Source of the DNA: Streptomyces sp. CC0208
Lineage (GTDB): Bacteria; Actinomycetota; Actinomycetes; Streptomycetales; Streptomycetaceae
Direction of reading: 5' to 3'
Length of the DNA: 64,000 bases
Assembly (NCBI RefSeq): GCF_003443735.1
Contig: NZ_CP031969.1
Location: 2,790,001 to 2,854,000, forward strand
Every line of letters starts with the position of its first letter. Positions within the stretch are counted from its first letter, which is position 1. Below the pieces are notes generated by a model that did not search any database, was not told the origin of the DNA, and saw only the letters and a program-made list of their open reading frames with translations. This document shows, piece after piece, positions 1-7,599 of this stretch. Position numbers and translations under genes: made by a program.

Positions 1-1872
1 GCCGGGGTCCGACGCGCGCACCACGGCCGCCGCGAGCTCCATGATCTCGGCCGGGGTGCGGTAGTTGACGCCCAGCCGCGCGTGCTCCCAGCGGTCCTGG
101 ACGTACGGCTGAAGGATCTGCTGCCAGGAACCCACGCCCGCCGCCTCCGCGGTCTGCGCCGGGTCCCCGACCAGGGTCATCGAGCGGGTCGGACTGCGCC
201 GCATGAGCAACCGCCAGGCCATCGGCGACAGTTCCTGCGCCTCGTCGACGATGATGTGCCCGAACGCCCAGGTGCGGTCGGCCGCCGCGCGCTCGGCGGC
301 GCTGCGGTGGTCGTCCTCCTCCTGCCGCTCGGCGAACCGCTCGGCGTCGATGATGTCGTGCGCGGACAGGACCTCGGAGTCCTCCTCGTCCTTGTCGTCG
401 AACTCGTAGGTGCGCGAGGCGTACGAGACGTCCAGCACGCCCTGTGCGTACGCGACCTGGGACTCGCGCTCGCGCTCGGCCCGGGCCCGCGCCAACCGCT
501 CGTCCACGCCGAGGAGTTCGGCCGCCTCGTCGAGCAGTGGCACGTCCGCCACGGTCCAGCCGCGGCTGACCGGGCGGCGGATCGCGGCCGCGTCCTCGTC
601 AGGGAGGTAGCCGACGGGGTCGGCGAGGAAGTCGGCGACCAAGCGCTGCGGGGTCAGGCGCGGCCACAACTGGTCGATGGCGGCCCAGACCTCGGGGTTC
701 TCGGCGAGTTCGTCGCGGATCTGCGTGATGTCGCTCGGGTCCAGCAGATTGGTCCCGTCGAAGGGGTCCGTGCCGATGCGTTCGGCGACCATGTCGGTGA
801 GCGTGTTGAGGATGTGGCCCTCGAAGTGCTCACGGGCGACGTTGTGCGGCAGCCGGGCGGCGCGGGTCTTCTCGCGGGCGACCTTGACCAGGCCGTCGTC
901 GAGCATGAGGATCTCGCGGTCGTGCTCGATCGCGATCACCGGGTCGGGCAGTGCCTGCCAGTCGCGTACGACGTCGGCGAGGACGTCCGCCATGGCGGCG
1001 CGCCCCTTCACCGCGGCCGCGGCACGGCTGTCGGTCGCCGTCGCCTTCACGCCGGGGAAGAGCTCCCCGACCGTCGCGAGCAGCACGCCCGTCTCGCCCA
1101 GCGAGGGCAGCACCTCGCCGATGTAGCCGAGGAAGGCGGGGTTGGGGCCGACGATCAGCACCGCCCGCTTGGCCAGCAGCTCCCGGTGTTCGTACAGGAG
1201 ATACGCGGCCCGGTGCAGGGCGACGGCCGTCTTGCCGGTGCCAGGGCCGCCCTCCACCACCAGTACCCCGCGGTGGGGGGCGCGGATGATCTCGTCCTGC
1301 TCGGCCTGGATGGTCTGCACGATGTCGCTCATGCGGCCGGTGCGCGCGGAGTTGAGCGCGGCGAGCAGTACGGCGTCGCCGGTCGGGTCCTCGTGGCCGG
1401 TCCGTTCCTGGTCGCCCAGGTCGAGGATCTCGTCGTGCAGGTCGGTCACCCGCCGGCCCTCGGTGCCGATGTGCCGACGGCGGCGCAGGCCCATCGGGGT
1501 GTGGCCGGTGGCCAGGTAGAAGGGGCGGGCGACGTCGGCCCGCCAGTCGATGAGGATCGGGGTGCGGTCGGCGTCCTCGGTGCGCAGTCCGATCCGGCCG
1601 ATGTGATGAGTGGTGCCCGAGGTGAAGTCGATCCGGCCGAAGCAGAGGGAGCCGTCGACCGCGTTCAGCGCGGCCAGCAGCCCCGAGCGCTCGGCGACCA
1701 GGATGTCCCGCTCCAGCCGGGCCTGCATCGGGGTGTTGCCCTGGCCGAGCGCGTCCGTGACGGAGGCCTCGGTGTCGCCGCGCAGGGCGTCCACATGTGC
1801 GTACAGCCCGTCGATGAATTCCTGTTCCTGCCGCAATTCATCGTCCGGAAAACCGGTGTTTGACAATTCCAC
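1..1872 (-). CDS. helD: HelD-type RNA polymerase-associated ATPase/helicase (5' part, runs off the window)
   Basis: The first 624 residues are visible; the 3' end lies beyond base 1. An N-terminal helical region rich in Glu/Arg is followed by a superfamily 1 ATPase core: Walker A GGPGTGKT at residues 208-215 and a Walker B-like DEAQELSP near residue 560, followed by SMTLVGDPAQ and the start of motif IV (NYRTP). This architecture is that of actinobacterial HelD, which binds RNA polymerase and uses ATP to release it from stalled or drug-bound complexes in the cytoplasm. The GTG at 1872 gives the fullest N-terminus. A TATATC -10-like box (minus strand, 1882-1887) lies 9 nt upstream, suggesting a leaderless or nearly leaderless transcript. 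A UvrD/Rep helicase is less likely because of the family-typical N-terminal arm. Confidence 0.85.
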   Translation of the reverse strand, partial: MELSNTGFPDDELRQEQEFIDGLYAHVDALRGDTEASVTDALGQGNTPMQARLERDILVAERSGLLAALNAVDGSLCFGRIDFTSGTTHHIGRIGLRTEDADRTPILIDWRADVARPFYLATGHTPMGLRRRRHIGTEGRRVTDLHDEILDLGDQERTGHEDPTGDAVLLAALNSARTGRMSDIVQTIQAEQDEIIRAPHRGVLVVEGGPGTGKTAVALHRAAYLLYEHRELLAKRAVLIVGPNPAFLGYIGEVLPSLGETGVLLATVGELFPGVKATATDSRAAAAVKGRAAMADVLADVVRDWQALPDPVIAIEHDREILMLDDGLVKVAREKTRAARLPHNVAREHFEGHILNTLTDMVAERIGTDPFDGTNLLDPSDITQIRDELAENPEVWAAIDQLWPRLTPQRLVADFLADPVGYLPDEDAAAIRRPVSRGWTVADVPLLDEAAELLGVDERLARARAERERESQVAYAQGVLDVSYASRTYEFDDKDEEDSEVLSAHDIIDAERFAERQEEDDHRSAAERAAADRTWAFGHIIVDEAQELSPMAWRLLMRRSPTRSMTLVGDPAQTAEAAGVGSWQQILQPYVQDRWEHARLGVNYRTPAEIMELAAAVVRASDPG

Positions 1873-1963
1873 TCCCGCCCGGATATACTGTGCTCACTGA
1901 ACTTCTTTGCGACCCACGCCTTTATGCACAGATTCGAAGTCGCGAATCATTGAATATACGCAA

Positions 1964-1999
1964 AGAAATCCCCCGAGCGCAATCGCTCGGGGGATTTCT
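1964..1999 (-). terminator. Rho-independent terminator of the merR-trx operon
   Basis: A perfect 16-bp stem (left arm 1964-1979, right arm 1984-1999) with loop CAAT and T residues on the minus-strand exit side. It lies just past the thioredoxin stop and before the helD promoter. Confidence 0.85.
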
Positions 2000-2014
2000 G
2001 TGTATGGCGCGGGC

Positions 2015-2347
2015 TCACAGCACGTCGGTCAGCTCCTCCAGCAGCCGCCGCTTGGGCCTCGCCCCCACCATCGACCGCACGGGCTCCCCGTCCCGGAACA
2101 CCATGAAGGTGGGCATCGACAGCACCTTGTACGCGTTCGTGGTCAGCGGATTGGTGTCGACGTCCAACTGGACGACCTTGAGCCGCTCGCCCTCCTGAGC
2201 GGCGACAGCCGTGAGCACCGGCCCCATCTGCCGGCACGGCGGACACCAGTCGGCGGTGAATTCCACCAGCACCGGCAGCTCCGAACCGAGCACCTCCGCC
2301 TCGAAGTCCGTGTCCGTCACTTCGGCCACACCCGCTGCTCTGATCAT
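2015..2347 (-). CDS. Thioredoxin with WCPPC active site
   Basis: A 110-residue cytoplasmic thioredoxin-fold protein that reduces protein disulfides. The active site is W-C35-P-P-C38 followed by RQ, instead of the classical WCGPC. The cis-proline loop SMPT is present (P79) and the length is typical of a complete single-domain thioredoxin. The start ATG overlaps the stop of the upstream merR gene by ATGA, so the two are translationally coupled. No thioredoxin reductase is adjacent, so the electron donor cannot be read from context. The Pro in position two of the CXXC pair should shift its redox potential relative to housekeeping TrxA, but this is inference. It is followed by a strong terminator. 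Confidence 0.9.
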   Translation of the reverse strand: MIRAAGVAEVTDTDFEAEVLGSELPVLVEFTADWCPPCRQMGPVLTAVAAQEGERLKVVQLDVDTNPLTTNAYKVLSMPTFMVFRDGEPVRSMVGARPKRRLLEELTDVL

Positions 2348-2772
2348 CTGTGGTCCCCTCCCAGTTCGCACACCGGCTCCGGACCGCCCGGAACCTCCGC
2401 GTCGGCGGCCAGCTCGGCGCGCGCCCGCTCGGCCCGCTCCAGCTGCTGCCCGACCTGGGCGCGCACGGTCTGCAACTCACCGATCAGCGCGTCCAGTTCA
2501 CCGAGCTTGCGCCGGTAGACCGCGAGCGAGGCGGGACACGAGTCGCCCTCGGGATGGCCGGCCCGCAGACACTCCACGAAGGGCCGCGTCTCCTCCAGGT
2601 CGAACCCGAAGTCCTGGAGCGTCCGGATCTGCCGGAGCAGCCTCAGGTCGTCCTCGTCGTAGGTCCGGTATCCGTTGTGCCCGCGCCGCGCGGGCAGCAG
2701 CCCCCGCGCCTCGTAGTAGCGCAGCGTCCGCGTCGTGGTTCCGGCCCGTGCGGCCAGCTCGCCGATTCGCAT
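2344..2772 (-). CDS. MerR-family transcriptional regulator, partner of thioredoxin
   Basis: A 142-residue regulator: a winged helix-turn-helix at residues 1-40 (RIGELAARAGTTTRTLRYYE, then the GYRTY wing), a long dimerisation helix, and a C-terminal effector part. Cysteines at C68 and C79 frame a short loop (ECLRAGHPEGDSC), and another Cys lies near the C-terminus, so metal or thiol sensing is plausible. It lacks the CxxCxC cluster of SoxR. Its gene is first in an operon with the WCPPC thioredoxin, which suggests a redox or electrophile response. A 20-bp palindrome at 2788-2807 overlaps its own promoter. Confidence 0.88.
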   Translation of the reverse strand: MRIGELAARAGTTTRTLRYYEARGLLPARRGHNGYRTYDEDDLRLLRQIRTLQDFGFDLEETRPFVECLRAGHPEGDSCPASLAVYRRKLGELDALIGELQTVRAQVGQQLERAERARAELAADAEVPGGPEPVCELGGDHR

Positions 2773-2787
2773 GCACACGAACGTAGT

Positions 2788-2807
2788 CCTTGACGCCGAC
2801 GTCAAGG
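2788..2807. promoter_or_regulatory. MerR operator overlapping the merR-trx promoter
   Basis: The perfect palindrome CCTTGACGCCGACGTCAAGG (8-bp arms, 4-bp centre) lies 16 bp upstream of the merR ATG. On the minus strand it contains a TTGACG -35 box. This is the usual MerR arrangement, with the dimer site between or on the -35/-10 elements. Confidence 0.7.
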
Positions 2808-2841
2808 CAAGAGCGGTCGGAGACCTCTTCGAGAACCCCCT

Positions 2842-2857
2842 GGGGCGCGGGGAACTG
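2842..2857. repeat. Solo end of the GGGGCGCGGGGAACTG intergenic repeat
   Basis: The 16-base sequence GGGGCGCGGGGAACTG sits between merR and the next gene. It equals the core of the terminal repeats of the two elements at 36565-36834 and 39917-40195, but no partner end is seen here. Confidence 0.5.
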
Positions 2858-2863
2858 GGCCCG

Positions 2864-3511
2864 TCACCGGGAAGCCGTGACCCCCGTCCACGGCTCCCCG
2901 GTGCGCTCCGCCCACTCCCGGGCCGCTTCCGGGCGTCCGGTGAGCAGCAGGAGCAGGGAGGTGACGGGACCGCGGATCTCCTCACCGGCCCCGCGCGTCC
3001 ATTCGATGTCGGTGGCGACGAGCCGTGCCTTCGGCAGGGGCCAGGGGCGGGGCGGGAACCGCATGGTCCACACCCGCTCGGCGGCGTCCCGGGCGGCCAC
3101 CGGCGGCACCGGGCGCTCACGGCCGAGGGCGAGGGCGATGTCCTGGCCGTGGACGAGGAGGTCGAGGAGGGGTTCGTGGGGCGAGGTGGTCGGCGCGAGG
3201 CGGCGGGAGCCGATGATCGAACGCAGGTTGGCGACGATCTCCGCGACCGGCAGTTCGGCCTCGCGGACCGCCGAGTCATGGATCATCCGGTTCCAGTTCC
3301 CCCGGGCGCGGACCATCTCCCGTACGACCTGACCGGAGGAGAAACGCGCCGCGACCGTCAGATGCGCGGCGACGTCCCTGACCCGCCAGTCCCCGCAGCG
3401 CGTGCGCCTCTCCCACTGCTCCGGACTCAGGCCCTCCAGCAGGTCGGCCAGGCTCGCCCGCTCCCGGTCGACGATCTGCCAGAGCTCGCCGGTGTCCAGC
3501 ACTGCACCCAC
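2864..3511 (-). CDS. Maleylpyruvate isomerase / DinB-like mycothiol-dependent family protein
   Basis: About 215 residues with the N-terminal four-helix DinB-type signature of the MDMPI family: an early WQIVDRERASLADLLEGL helix, the RTRCGDWRVRDVAAHL motif in which Asp and His normally ligate a divalent metal, and HEPLLDLLVHGQDIALALG as the second metal-binding helix. Family members act as mycothiol-dependent transferases or isomerases in the cytosol; the substrate cannot be inferred. GTG at 3511 is preferred because GAGTGGG lies 8 nt upstream; GTG at 3520 is an in-frame alternative. It is divergent from a MarR regulator that probably controls it through the palindrome at 3539-3561. Confidence 0.8.
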   Translation of the reverse strand: MGAVLDTGELWQIVDRERASLADLLEGLSPEQWERRTRCGDWRVRDVAAHLTVAARFSSGQVVREMVRARGNWNRMIHDSAVREAELPVAEIVANLRSIIGSRRLAPTTSPHEPLLDLLVHGQDIALALGRERPVPPVAARDAAERVWTMRFPPRPWPLPKARLVATDIEWTRGAGEEIRGPVTSLLLLLTGRPEAAREWAERTGEPWTGVTASR

Positions 3512-3538
3512 GGGAATCACCCACTCAAGTGGTAAGCT

Positions 3539-3561
3539 TCTCTGACCAAAGTAGTCAGAGA
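3539..3561. promoter_or_regulatory. Probable MarR operator in the divergent DinB/MarR promoter
   Basis: Inverted repeat TCTCTGAC (3539-3546), 7-bp spacer, GTCAGAGA (3554-3561), placed between the two divergent starts. An additional CCTGACCA half site follows at 3563-3570. Confidence 0.6.
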
Positions 3562-3598
3562 GCCTGACCAATGTCAAGCAGTGCGAGGAGTGTCGACG

Positions 3599-4039
3599 AT
3601 GGTGGCGGAGAGCGAGCTCAACACGGGGCTGCTCCTGTTCCTGCCGTACCGGGCCCTGGAGAATCGAATCTTCGCCGCGCTCGCGGAAGCCGGCTTCGAC
3701 GACTTCACACCCGCCCAGGCCCGGGTCATGCAACGGATCGGTCCCGACGGCACCCGGCTGACGGAACTGGCCGAGCAGGCCCAGATCACCAAGCAGACCG
3801 CGGGCTTCCTGGTCGACCAGCTGGAGAAGGCGGGCTATGTCACCCGCGTCCCGGACCCGACCGACAAGCGGGCCCGGCTGGTGCGGGGCGCGGCGAAGGC
3901 GTGGGCGGCGAAGGAGGTCGCCGACGGGGTGGTCGCCGAGGTGGAGAAGGAGTGGGAGGAGCATCTCGGCAGGCGGCGCATGAAGCAGCTGCGTGAGGCG
4001 CTGACCCTGCTGCGGGAGATCACGGATCCGTGGGCCTAG
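3599..4039 (+). CDS. MarR-family transcriptional regulator
   Basis: A 146-residue winged-helix regulator. The DNA-recognition segment LTELAEQAQITKQTAGFLVDQLEKAGYVTRVPDPTDKRARLV holds the typical wing signature DPTDKRA. The ATG at 3599 is chosen because GAGGAG lies 8-9 nt upstream; an in-frame GTG at 3581 has no such site. It is transcribed divergently from the DinB-type gene with a palindrome in between, so autoregulation plus repression of that neighbour is the simplest reading. MarR proteins of this type usually release DNA on binding small phenolic or oxidant ligands. Confidence 0.88.
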   Translation: MVAESELNTGLLLFLPYRALENRIFAALAEAGFDDFTPAQARVMQRIGPDGTRLTELAEQAQITKQTAGFLVDQLEKAGYVTRVPDPTDKRARLVRGAAKAWAAKEVADGVVAEVEKEWEEHLGRRRMKQLREALTLLREITDPWA

Positions 4040-4192
4040 ACGGCGTCCGCATCGCGTCGAACGCGGCGAGGGTGTTCGTGGCGGACCCGCCGTACCCGAA
4101 AGAACTCGTGGGCGTCGGCGAGGTCCTGGCGGACACCCTCCGCGACAGTCCGGCCCCCGGCGTCGGCCTCGGCCGCGGTCGGCCGGGCGGCC

Positions 4193-4990
4193 TCACGGGT
4201 GTCGAGACGCCTGACCGGATGCGCTGACCTCACGCAGACCGCCGGCCTCCTCGACCTCCAGCAGCGACGCGCTCTGCCGTTCCTCCTCGAAGGCCCGGTG
4301 ACCGCCGCGCAGGCCGAACAGGCGCTTGGCCAGGAGGATGTAGAGGACGGCGAGGATGTTGAGGAACAGCGTGGCGATCTTCAACCAGCTGATGCGCTCG
4401 GTGAGTTCGTAGATCTCCAGTGGAAGGAACGCAGCGGTCGCGACCACCGTCAGGTACTCCGCCCAGCGCTTGGCGTACCAGAGTCCGACCGCCTCGACGA
4501 GTTCGATCAGGGCGTACGCGAGCAGCAGCACGGCCACCAGGACAAGGGTGTTGTGCTTGTACCCGAACGTCTTCTGGACGGTGTCGACGATCGGTGAGTG
4601 GTCGAGGTCGTAGTGGAAGTGCCGGAACACCGGCCGGAAGACGTCCAGATACTCGTCGAAGAGCCGGCGCACCGCGTCCTGGCTGTTGCTGAACTTCCAC
4701 ACCGCCACCGCGGCCAGCACGATGAACACCCCGCGCACCGCCCGCTCGATCGCGAGGAAGCGCAGCACGAACAGGTCCCTGAGCACCTTGCCGCGCGGCA
4801 CGAGGGGCGCGTGGTCCGCGGGGCCCGAACCGTGCGGCTCACCGAGGGCGAAGTCGCCGCAGCGCAGGCAGCGCCACGCCCCGCCCAAGGCGGTCTCGGC
4901 GTGCAGCCGCTCCCTGAGGCGGGGTTCGTCCGGCGCGTACGTCACATGCCCGCGGCGGGCGCACGTCCGCCGGTCCCAGTCGATCTTCAT
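4193..4990 (-). CDS. DUF2127 membrane protein with N-terminal zinc-ribbon-like segment
   Basis: A 265-residue protein. The first 70 residues contain Cys/His pairs (C-ARRGH and WRCLRCGDF) that resemble a zinc ribbon. Four hydrophobic segments follow at roughly 75-102, 145-172, 178-197 and 203-225, which is the DUF2127 membrane region. The C-terminal tail is acidic and cytoplasmic by the positive-inside rule (inference). No enzymatic residues are recognised and the function is unknown. It has its own ATG at 4990 and converges with the MarR gene across a 150-bp spacer in which I see nothing else. Confidence 0.8.
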   Translation of the reverse strand: MKIDWDRRTCARRGHVTYAPDEPRLRERLHAETALGGAWRCLRCGDFALGEPHGSGPADHAPLVPRGKVLRDLFVLRFLAIERAVRGVFIVLAAVAVWKFSNSQDAVRRLFDEYLDVFRPVFRHFHYDLDHSPIVDTVQKTFGYKHNTLVLVAVLLLAYALIELVEAVGLWYAKRWAEYLTVVATAAFLPLEIYELTERISWLKIATLFLNILAVLYILLAKRLFGLRGGHRAFEEERQSASLLEVEEAGGLREVSASGQASRHP

Positions 4991-5013
4991 CCCCCGTGTG
5001 CCTCCGATGACAA

Positions 5014-5039
5014 AGCGTGCCGTCCGAGGACGGCACGCT
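5014..5039 (-). terminator. Hairpin terminator after the MFS exporter
   Basis: AGCGTGCCGTC (5014-5024) pairs with GACGGCACGCT (5029-5039) around a 4-base loop. On the minus strand it follows the exporter stop and is followed by TTTGTC. Confidence 0.65.
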
Positions 5040-5066
5040 AGTGGGGCCGGGTAAGAATTCGGTGAG

Positions 5067-6737
5067 TCAGCGGGTGCCGACCAGCTCCTTCTCCTCCTCG
5101 GTCACGGAAGCGGGCTCGGCGGGCTTGCGGCCGGGCAGCAGCACCGCGACCAGTACCGTCCCGACGCCCAGCACGATCGCTCCGACCAGGCTGGTGTGCG
5201 CCACCGCGTCGGAGAAGGACGAGCCGACCACGTCCGCCATCTGCCGGGCACCGGAGGCGAGTTGCCCCGCCTGCGCCTTCAGCTGGGCCGCCTGCTGGGG
5301 GTCGGCGGCCTTCGCGGCCTGCCCCGCGACCTGCCGGGCCTTCTCGCCGAGGCCCTGCGCGACCGTGTATCCGGCGCCCACGGAGTCCTGCGCGCTCTCC
5401 AGCGCCGAGGCCGGGAGCTTGCTGCCGGCGGTCGCGTCGGAGAGGTGGTCCGAGTAGGAGGTGGCCAGCAGCGAGCCGAGGATCGCGATGCCGAGCGAGC
5501 CGCCGAGTTCGATCGAGGTGTCGTTCACCGCACCGCCGACGCCCAGCTCGGACTCGGGGAAGGCTCCCATGATCGCGTCTGTGGCGGGCGAGAGGGCGAG
5601 GCCGATCGCCAGGCCCAGCACCATCAGGGGCGCGACGAAATCGCCGTACGACGAACTCGCGTCGATCCGGGTGAGCAGCGCGAGGGCCGCCGTGCCGCCG
5701 ACCATGCCCGCGGTGACCGTCCACTTCATGCCGACCCGCGGGGTGAGGAACCCGGTGAGGGCGGAGCCGGCGAAGACCGCGCCGGCCAGCGGCAGCATGC
5801 GCAGGCCGGTCTCCAGGGCGCTGTAGCCGAGGACGAACTGGAGGTCCTGGGTGAGGTAGTAGAAGGCGCCGAAGACGGCCAGGAAGAACAGGGCGACGGC
5901 GAGGTTGGCGCCCGCGAAGCCGCGGTCGGTGAAGCGGCGGACGTCGACGACGGGGCGCGGGTGGCGCAGCTCCCAGGCGACGAAGAGCGCGAGGCCGATG
6001 CCCGCGACCAGCGCGGCGGCGATCGCCCTGGCGTGCCAGCCGAAGTGCGGACCCTCGATGATCATGTAGACCAGCGCGCCGATCCACACGACCGACAGCA
6101 GACCGCCGACGTAGTCGATACGGCCGTGCCGCGCGGCCCTGGACGGCGGGACGAGGACGAGGGCGGCGACCAGCGCCACGGCCGCGATCGGGACGTTGAT
6201 CAGGAACGTCGACGTCCAGGCGTGGTGCTCCAGGAGCGCGCCCGCGACGAGCGGTCCGGCCGCGATCGCGACACCCGAGGTGGCGGTCCACACGGTGATC
6301 GCCTTGGCGCGCTCACCGCGCGGGAAGGTCGCGGCGAGCAGGGACAGCGTGGCCGGCATGATCATCGCGGCGCCGGTGCCCATCACCGCGCGGGCCGCGA
6401 TGACGGTCGTGGCGCTGTCGGCGAAGAAGCCGAGGACCGCGCCGCCGCCGAAGACCCCGAGGCCCAGCAGGAGCGCGCCGCGGCGGCTGTACTTGTCGCC
6501 GACGGCGCCGAACAGCAGCATCAGGGCGGCGTACGGGACGGTGTAGCCGTCGATGACCCACTGCAGGTCGGCGCTGGACAGGCCGAGGTCCTCGGTCATG
6601 TCGGGGGCCGCGACCGTGAGGGCGGTGTTCGCCATCACGATGATCAGCAGGCTCAGGCAGAGGACGAGGAGTGCCCACCAGCGGCGGGCGTAGGGGCGCT
6701 CCATCTTCTCGACCGGTTCGGTCATGACGAGTCGCAT
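5067..6737 (-). CDS. MFS drug exporter, DHA2 (14-TM) family
   Basis: A 556-residue polytopic inner-membrane protein with about 14 transmembrane helices. The early motif LQWVIDGYTVPYAALMLLFGAVGDKYSRR corresponds to DHA2 motifs D1 and A, and GPLVAGALL resembles antiporter motif C. Homologues export drugs, dyes or antibiotics using the proton gradient. A long hydrophilic Ala/Gln-rich loop (about residues 435-520) precedes the last helix, as in many actinobacterial DHA2 proteins. The ATG at 6737 is used; MTEP at 6725 is an alternative. The divergent TetR gene and two shared operators indicate ligand-inducible expression. The substrate is unknown. Confidence 0.9.
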   Translation of the reverse strand: MRLVMTEPVEKMERPYARRWWALLVLCLSLLIIVMANTALTVAAPDMTEDLGLSSADLQWVIDGYTVPYAALMLLFGAVGDKYSRRGALLLGLGVFGGGAVLGFFADSATTVIAARAVMGTGAAMIMPATLSLLAATFPRGERAKAITVWTATSGVAIAAGPLVAGALLEHHAWTSTFLINVPIAAVALVAALVLVPPSRAARHGRIDYVGGLLSVVWIGALVYMIIEGPHFGWHARAIAAALVAGIGLALFVAWELRHPRPVVDVRRFTDRGFAGANLAVALFFLAVFGAFYYLTQDLQFVLGYSALETGLRMLPLAGAVFAGSALTGFLTPRVGMKWTVTAGMVGGTAALALLTRIDASSSYGDFVAPLMVLGLAIGLALSPATDAIMGAFPESELGVGGAVNDTSIELGGSLGIAILGSLLATSYSDHLSDATAGSKLPASALESAQDSVGAGYTVAQGLGEKARQVAGQAAKAADPQQAAQLKAQAGQLASGARQMADVVGSSFSDAVAHTSLVGAIVLGVGTVLVAVLLPGRKPAEPASVTEEEKELVGTR

Positions 6738-6763
6738 GGCAGGGGTGGCCTTCCTCAGCAGAC

Positions 6764-6827
6764 TTGCACAGTGATGTGCATTTGCTCAACACCGTGCAAT
6801 GTACGCCTGTTGCACAACGCTGTGCAA
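6764..6827. promoter_or_regulatory. Double TetR operator between exporter and regulator
   Basis: Two copies of the same inverted repeat are present: TGCACA-GTGA-TGTGCA at 6765-6780, and TTGCACA-ACGC-TGTGCAA at 6810-6827. Their centres are about 46 bp apart, with GTGCAA/TTGCAC half sites between them. One copy sits next to each divergent gene. Confidence 0.75.
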
Positions 6828-6847
6828 GTCTGGCCGGGAGGGGCACA

Positions 6848-7465
6848 ATGGCGCCCATGACCACGGGCCACTCCAGTCGCGCCGACGCCAACCGACGCCG
6901 CATCCTCGACATCGCACTCGCCGAACTGCTGCGGGACCCCGACGCGTCCATGGACCAGATCGCGCGCGCCGCCGGTGTCGTACGGCGGACCGTGTACGGC
7001 CACTTCCCGAGCCGTGAGGCGCTGATCGGCACGCTCGTCGACGGAGCCGTGGAGGCGGTGGCGGCCGCGCACGCGGCGGGACGCGCGGGGAGCGAGGACC
7101 TGGCGCAGGCCGTCGCGGGCTCCGTGCTCGCGGTCTGGAAGGTCGCCGACCGCTACCGCATCCTCGTCGCACTCGCCCAGCGCAGCGTCACGGTGCAGGG
7201 CATCCGCGAACGGCTCGCCCCCGTGCGGGACGCCTGCACCGAACTGCTCCAGCGCGGTCTGGACGAGGGCGTCTTCGTCTCACCGCTGCCCGCGCCCGCG
7301 CTGGCGTACGTCCACGAACAGATGATGTTCGCGGTGATGGAGGCGGTGAACGACGGGCTGCTGGACGCGGAGGAGGCGGGCCGCTCCACCGCGGTCACCG
7401 TTCTGACCGCGGCGGGCGTACCCGCCTCTCTGGCCACCGCGCTGGTGGCGAGACTGAGCGACTGA
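6848..7465 (+). CDS. TetR-family repressor of the adjacent exporter
   Basis: A 205-residue all-helical regulator. The N-terminal helix-turn-helix reads RRRILDIALAELLRDPDASMDQIARAAGVVRRTVYGHFPSREALIG, ending in the usual YxHF-type signature (VYGHFPS). The remaining helices form the ligand pocket and dimer interface. ATG at 6848 has GGGAGGGG 4-5 nt upstream. The gene is divergent from the DHA2 exporter and shares two TTGCACA-N4-TGTGCAA operators with it, so it most likely represses both until an exported compound binds. Confidence 0.9.
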   Translation: MAPMTTGHSSRADANRRRILDIALAELLRDPDASMDQIARAAGVVRRTVYGHFPSREALIGTLVDGAVEAVAAAHAAGRAGSEDLAQAVAGSVLAVWKVADRYRILVALAQRSVTVQGIRERLAPVRDACTELLQRGLDEGVFVSPLPAPALAYVHEQMMFAVMEAVNDGLLDAEEAGRSTAVTVLTAAGVPASLATALVARLSD

Positions 7466-7483
7466 ACCCTTCGGGGAAATGGA

Positions 7484-7524
7484 CCCGGGCGGCCGGGCTA
7501 CGGGGGAGTACTCGGCCGCCCGGG
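7484..7524. terminator. Hairpin between convergent tetR and dctA genes
   Basis: CCCGGGCGGCCG (7484-7495) pairs perfectly with CGGCCGCCCGGG (7513-7524) around a 17-base loop. It is placed between two convergent stops. No long T-run is present, so it may work as an I-shaped actinobacterial terminator. Confidence 0.5.
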
Positions 7525-7599
7525 GCGGGAGCCGGGCCCGGGTTCAGGTCGGGCCCGGCTCGGCTCTGTGTGGTCCTGCGACCACGGGGGTGCGGCCCC

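Noticed and set aside
82..1863. Plus-strand frame of 593 codons at the left edge.
   Set aside because: Antisense to the HelD-type ATPase, whose Walker A and B motifs and NYRTP motif are on the minus strand.
4030..4233. Short frames of 65 codons on both strands between marR and the DUF2127 gene.
   Set aside because: They overlap the ends of real genes, have no plausible start signal and mirror each other.
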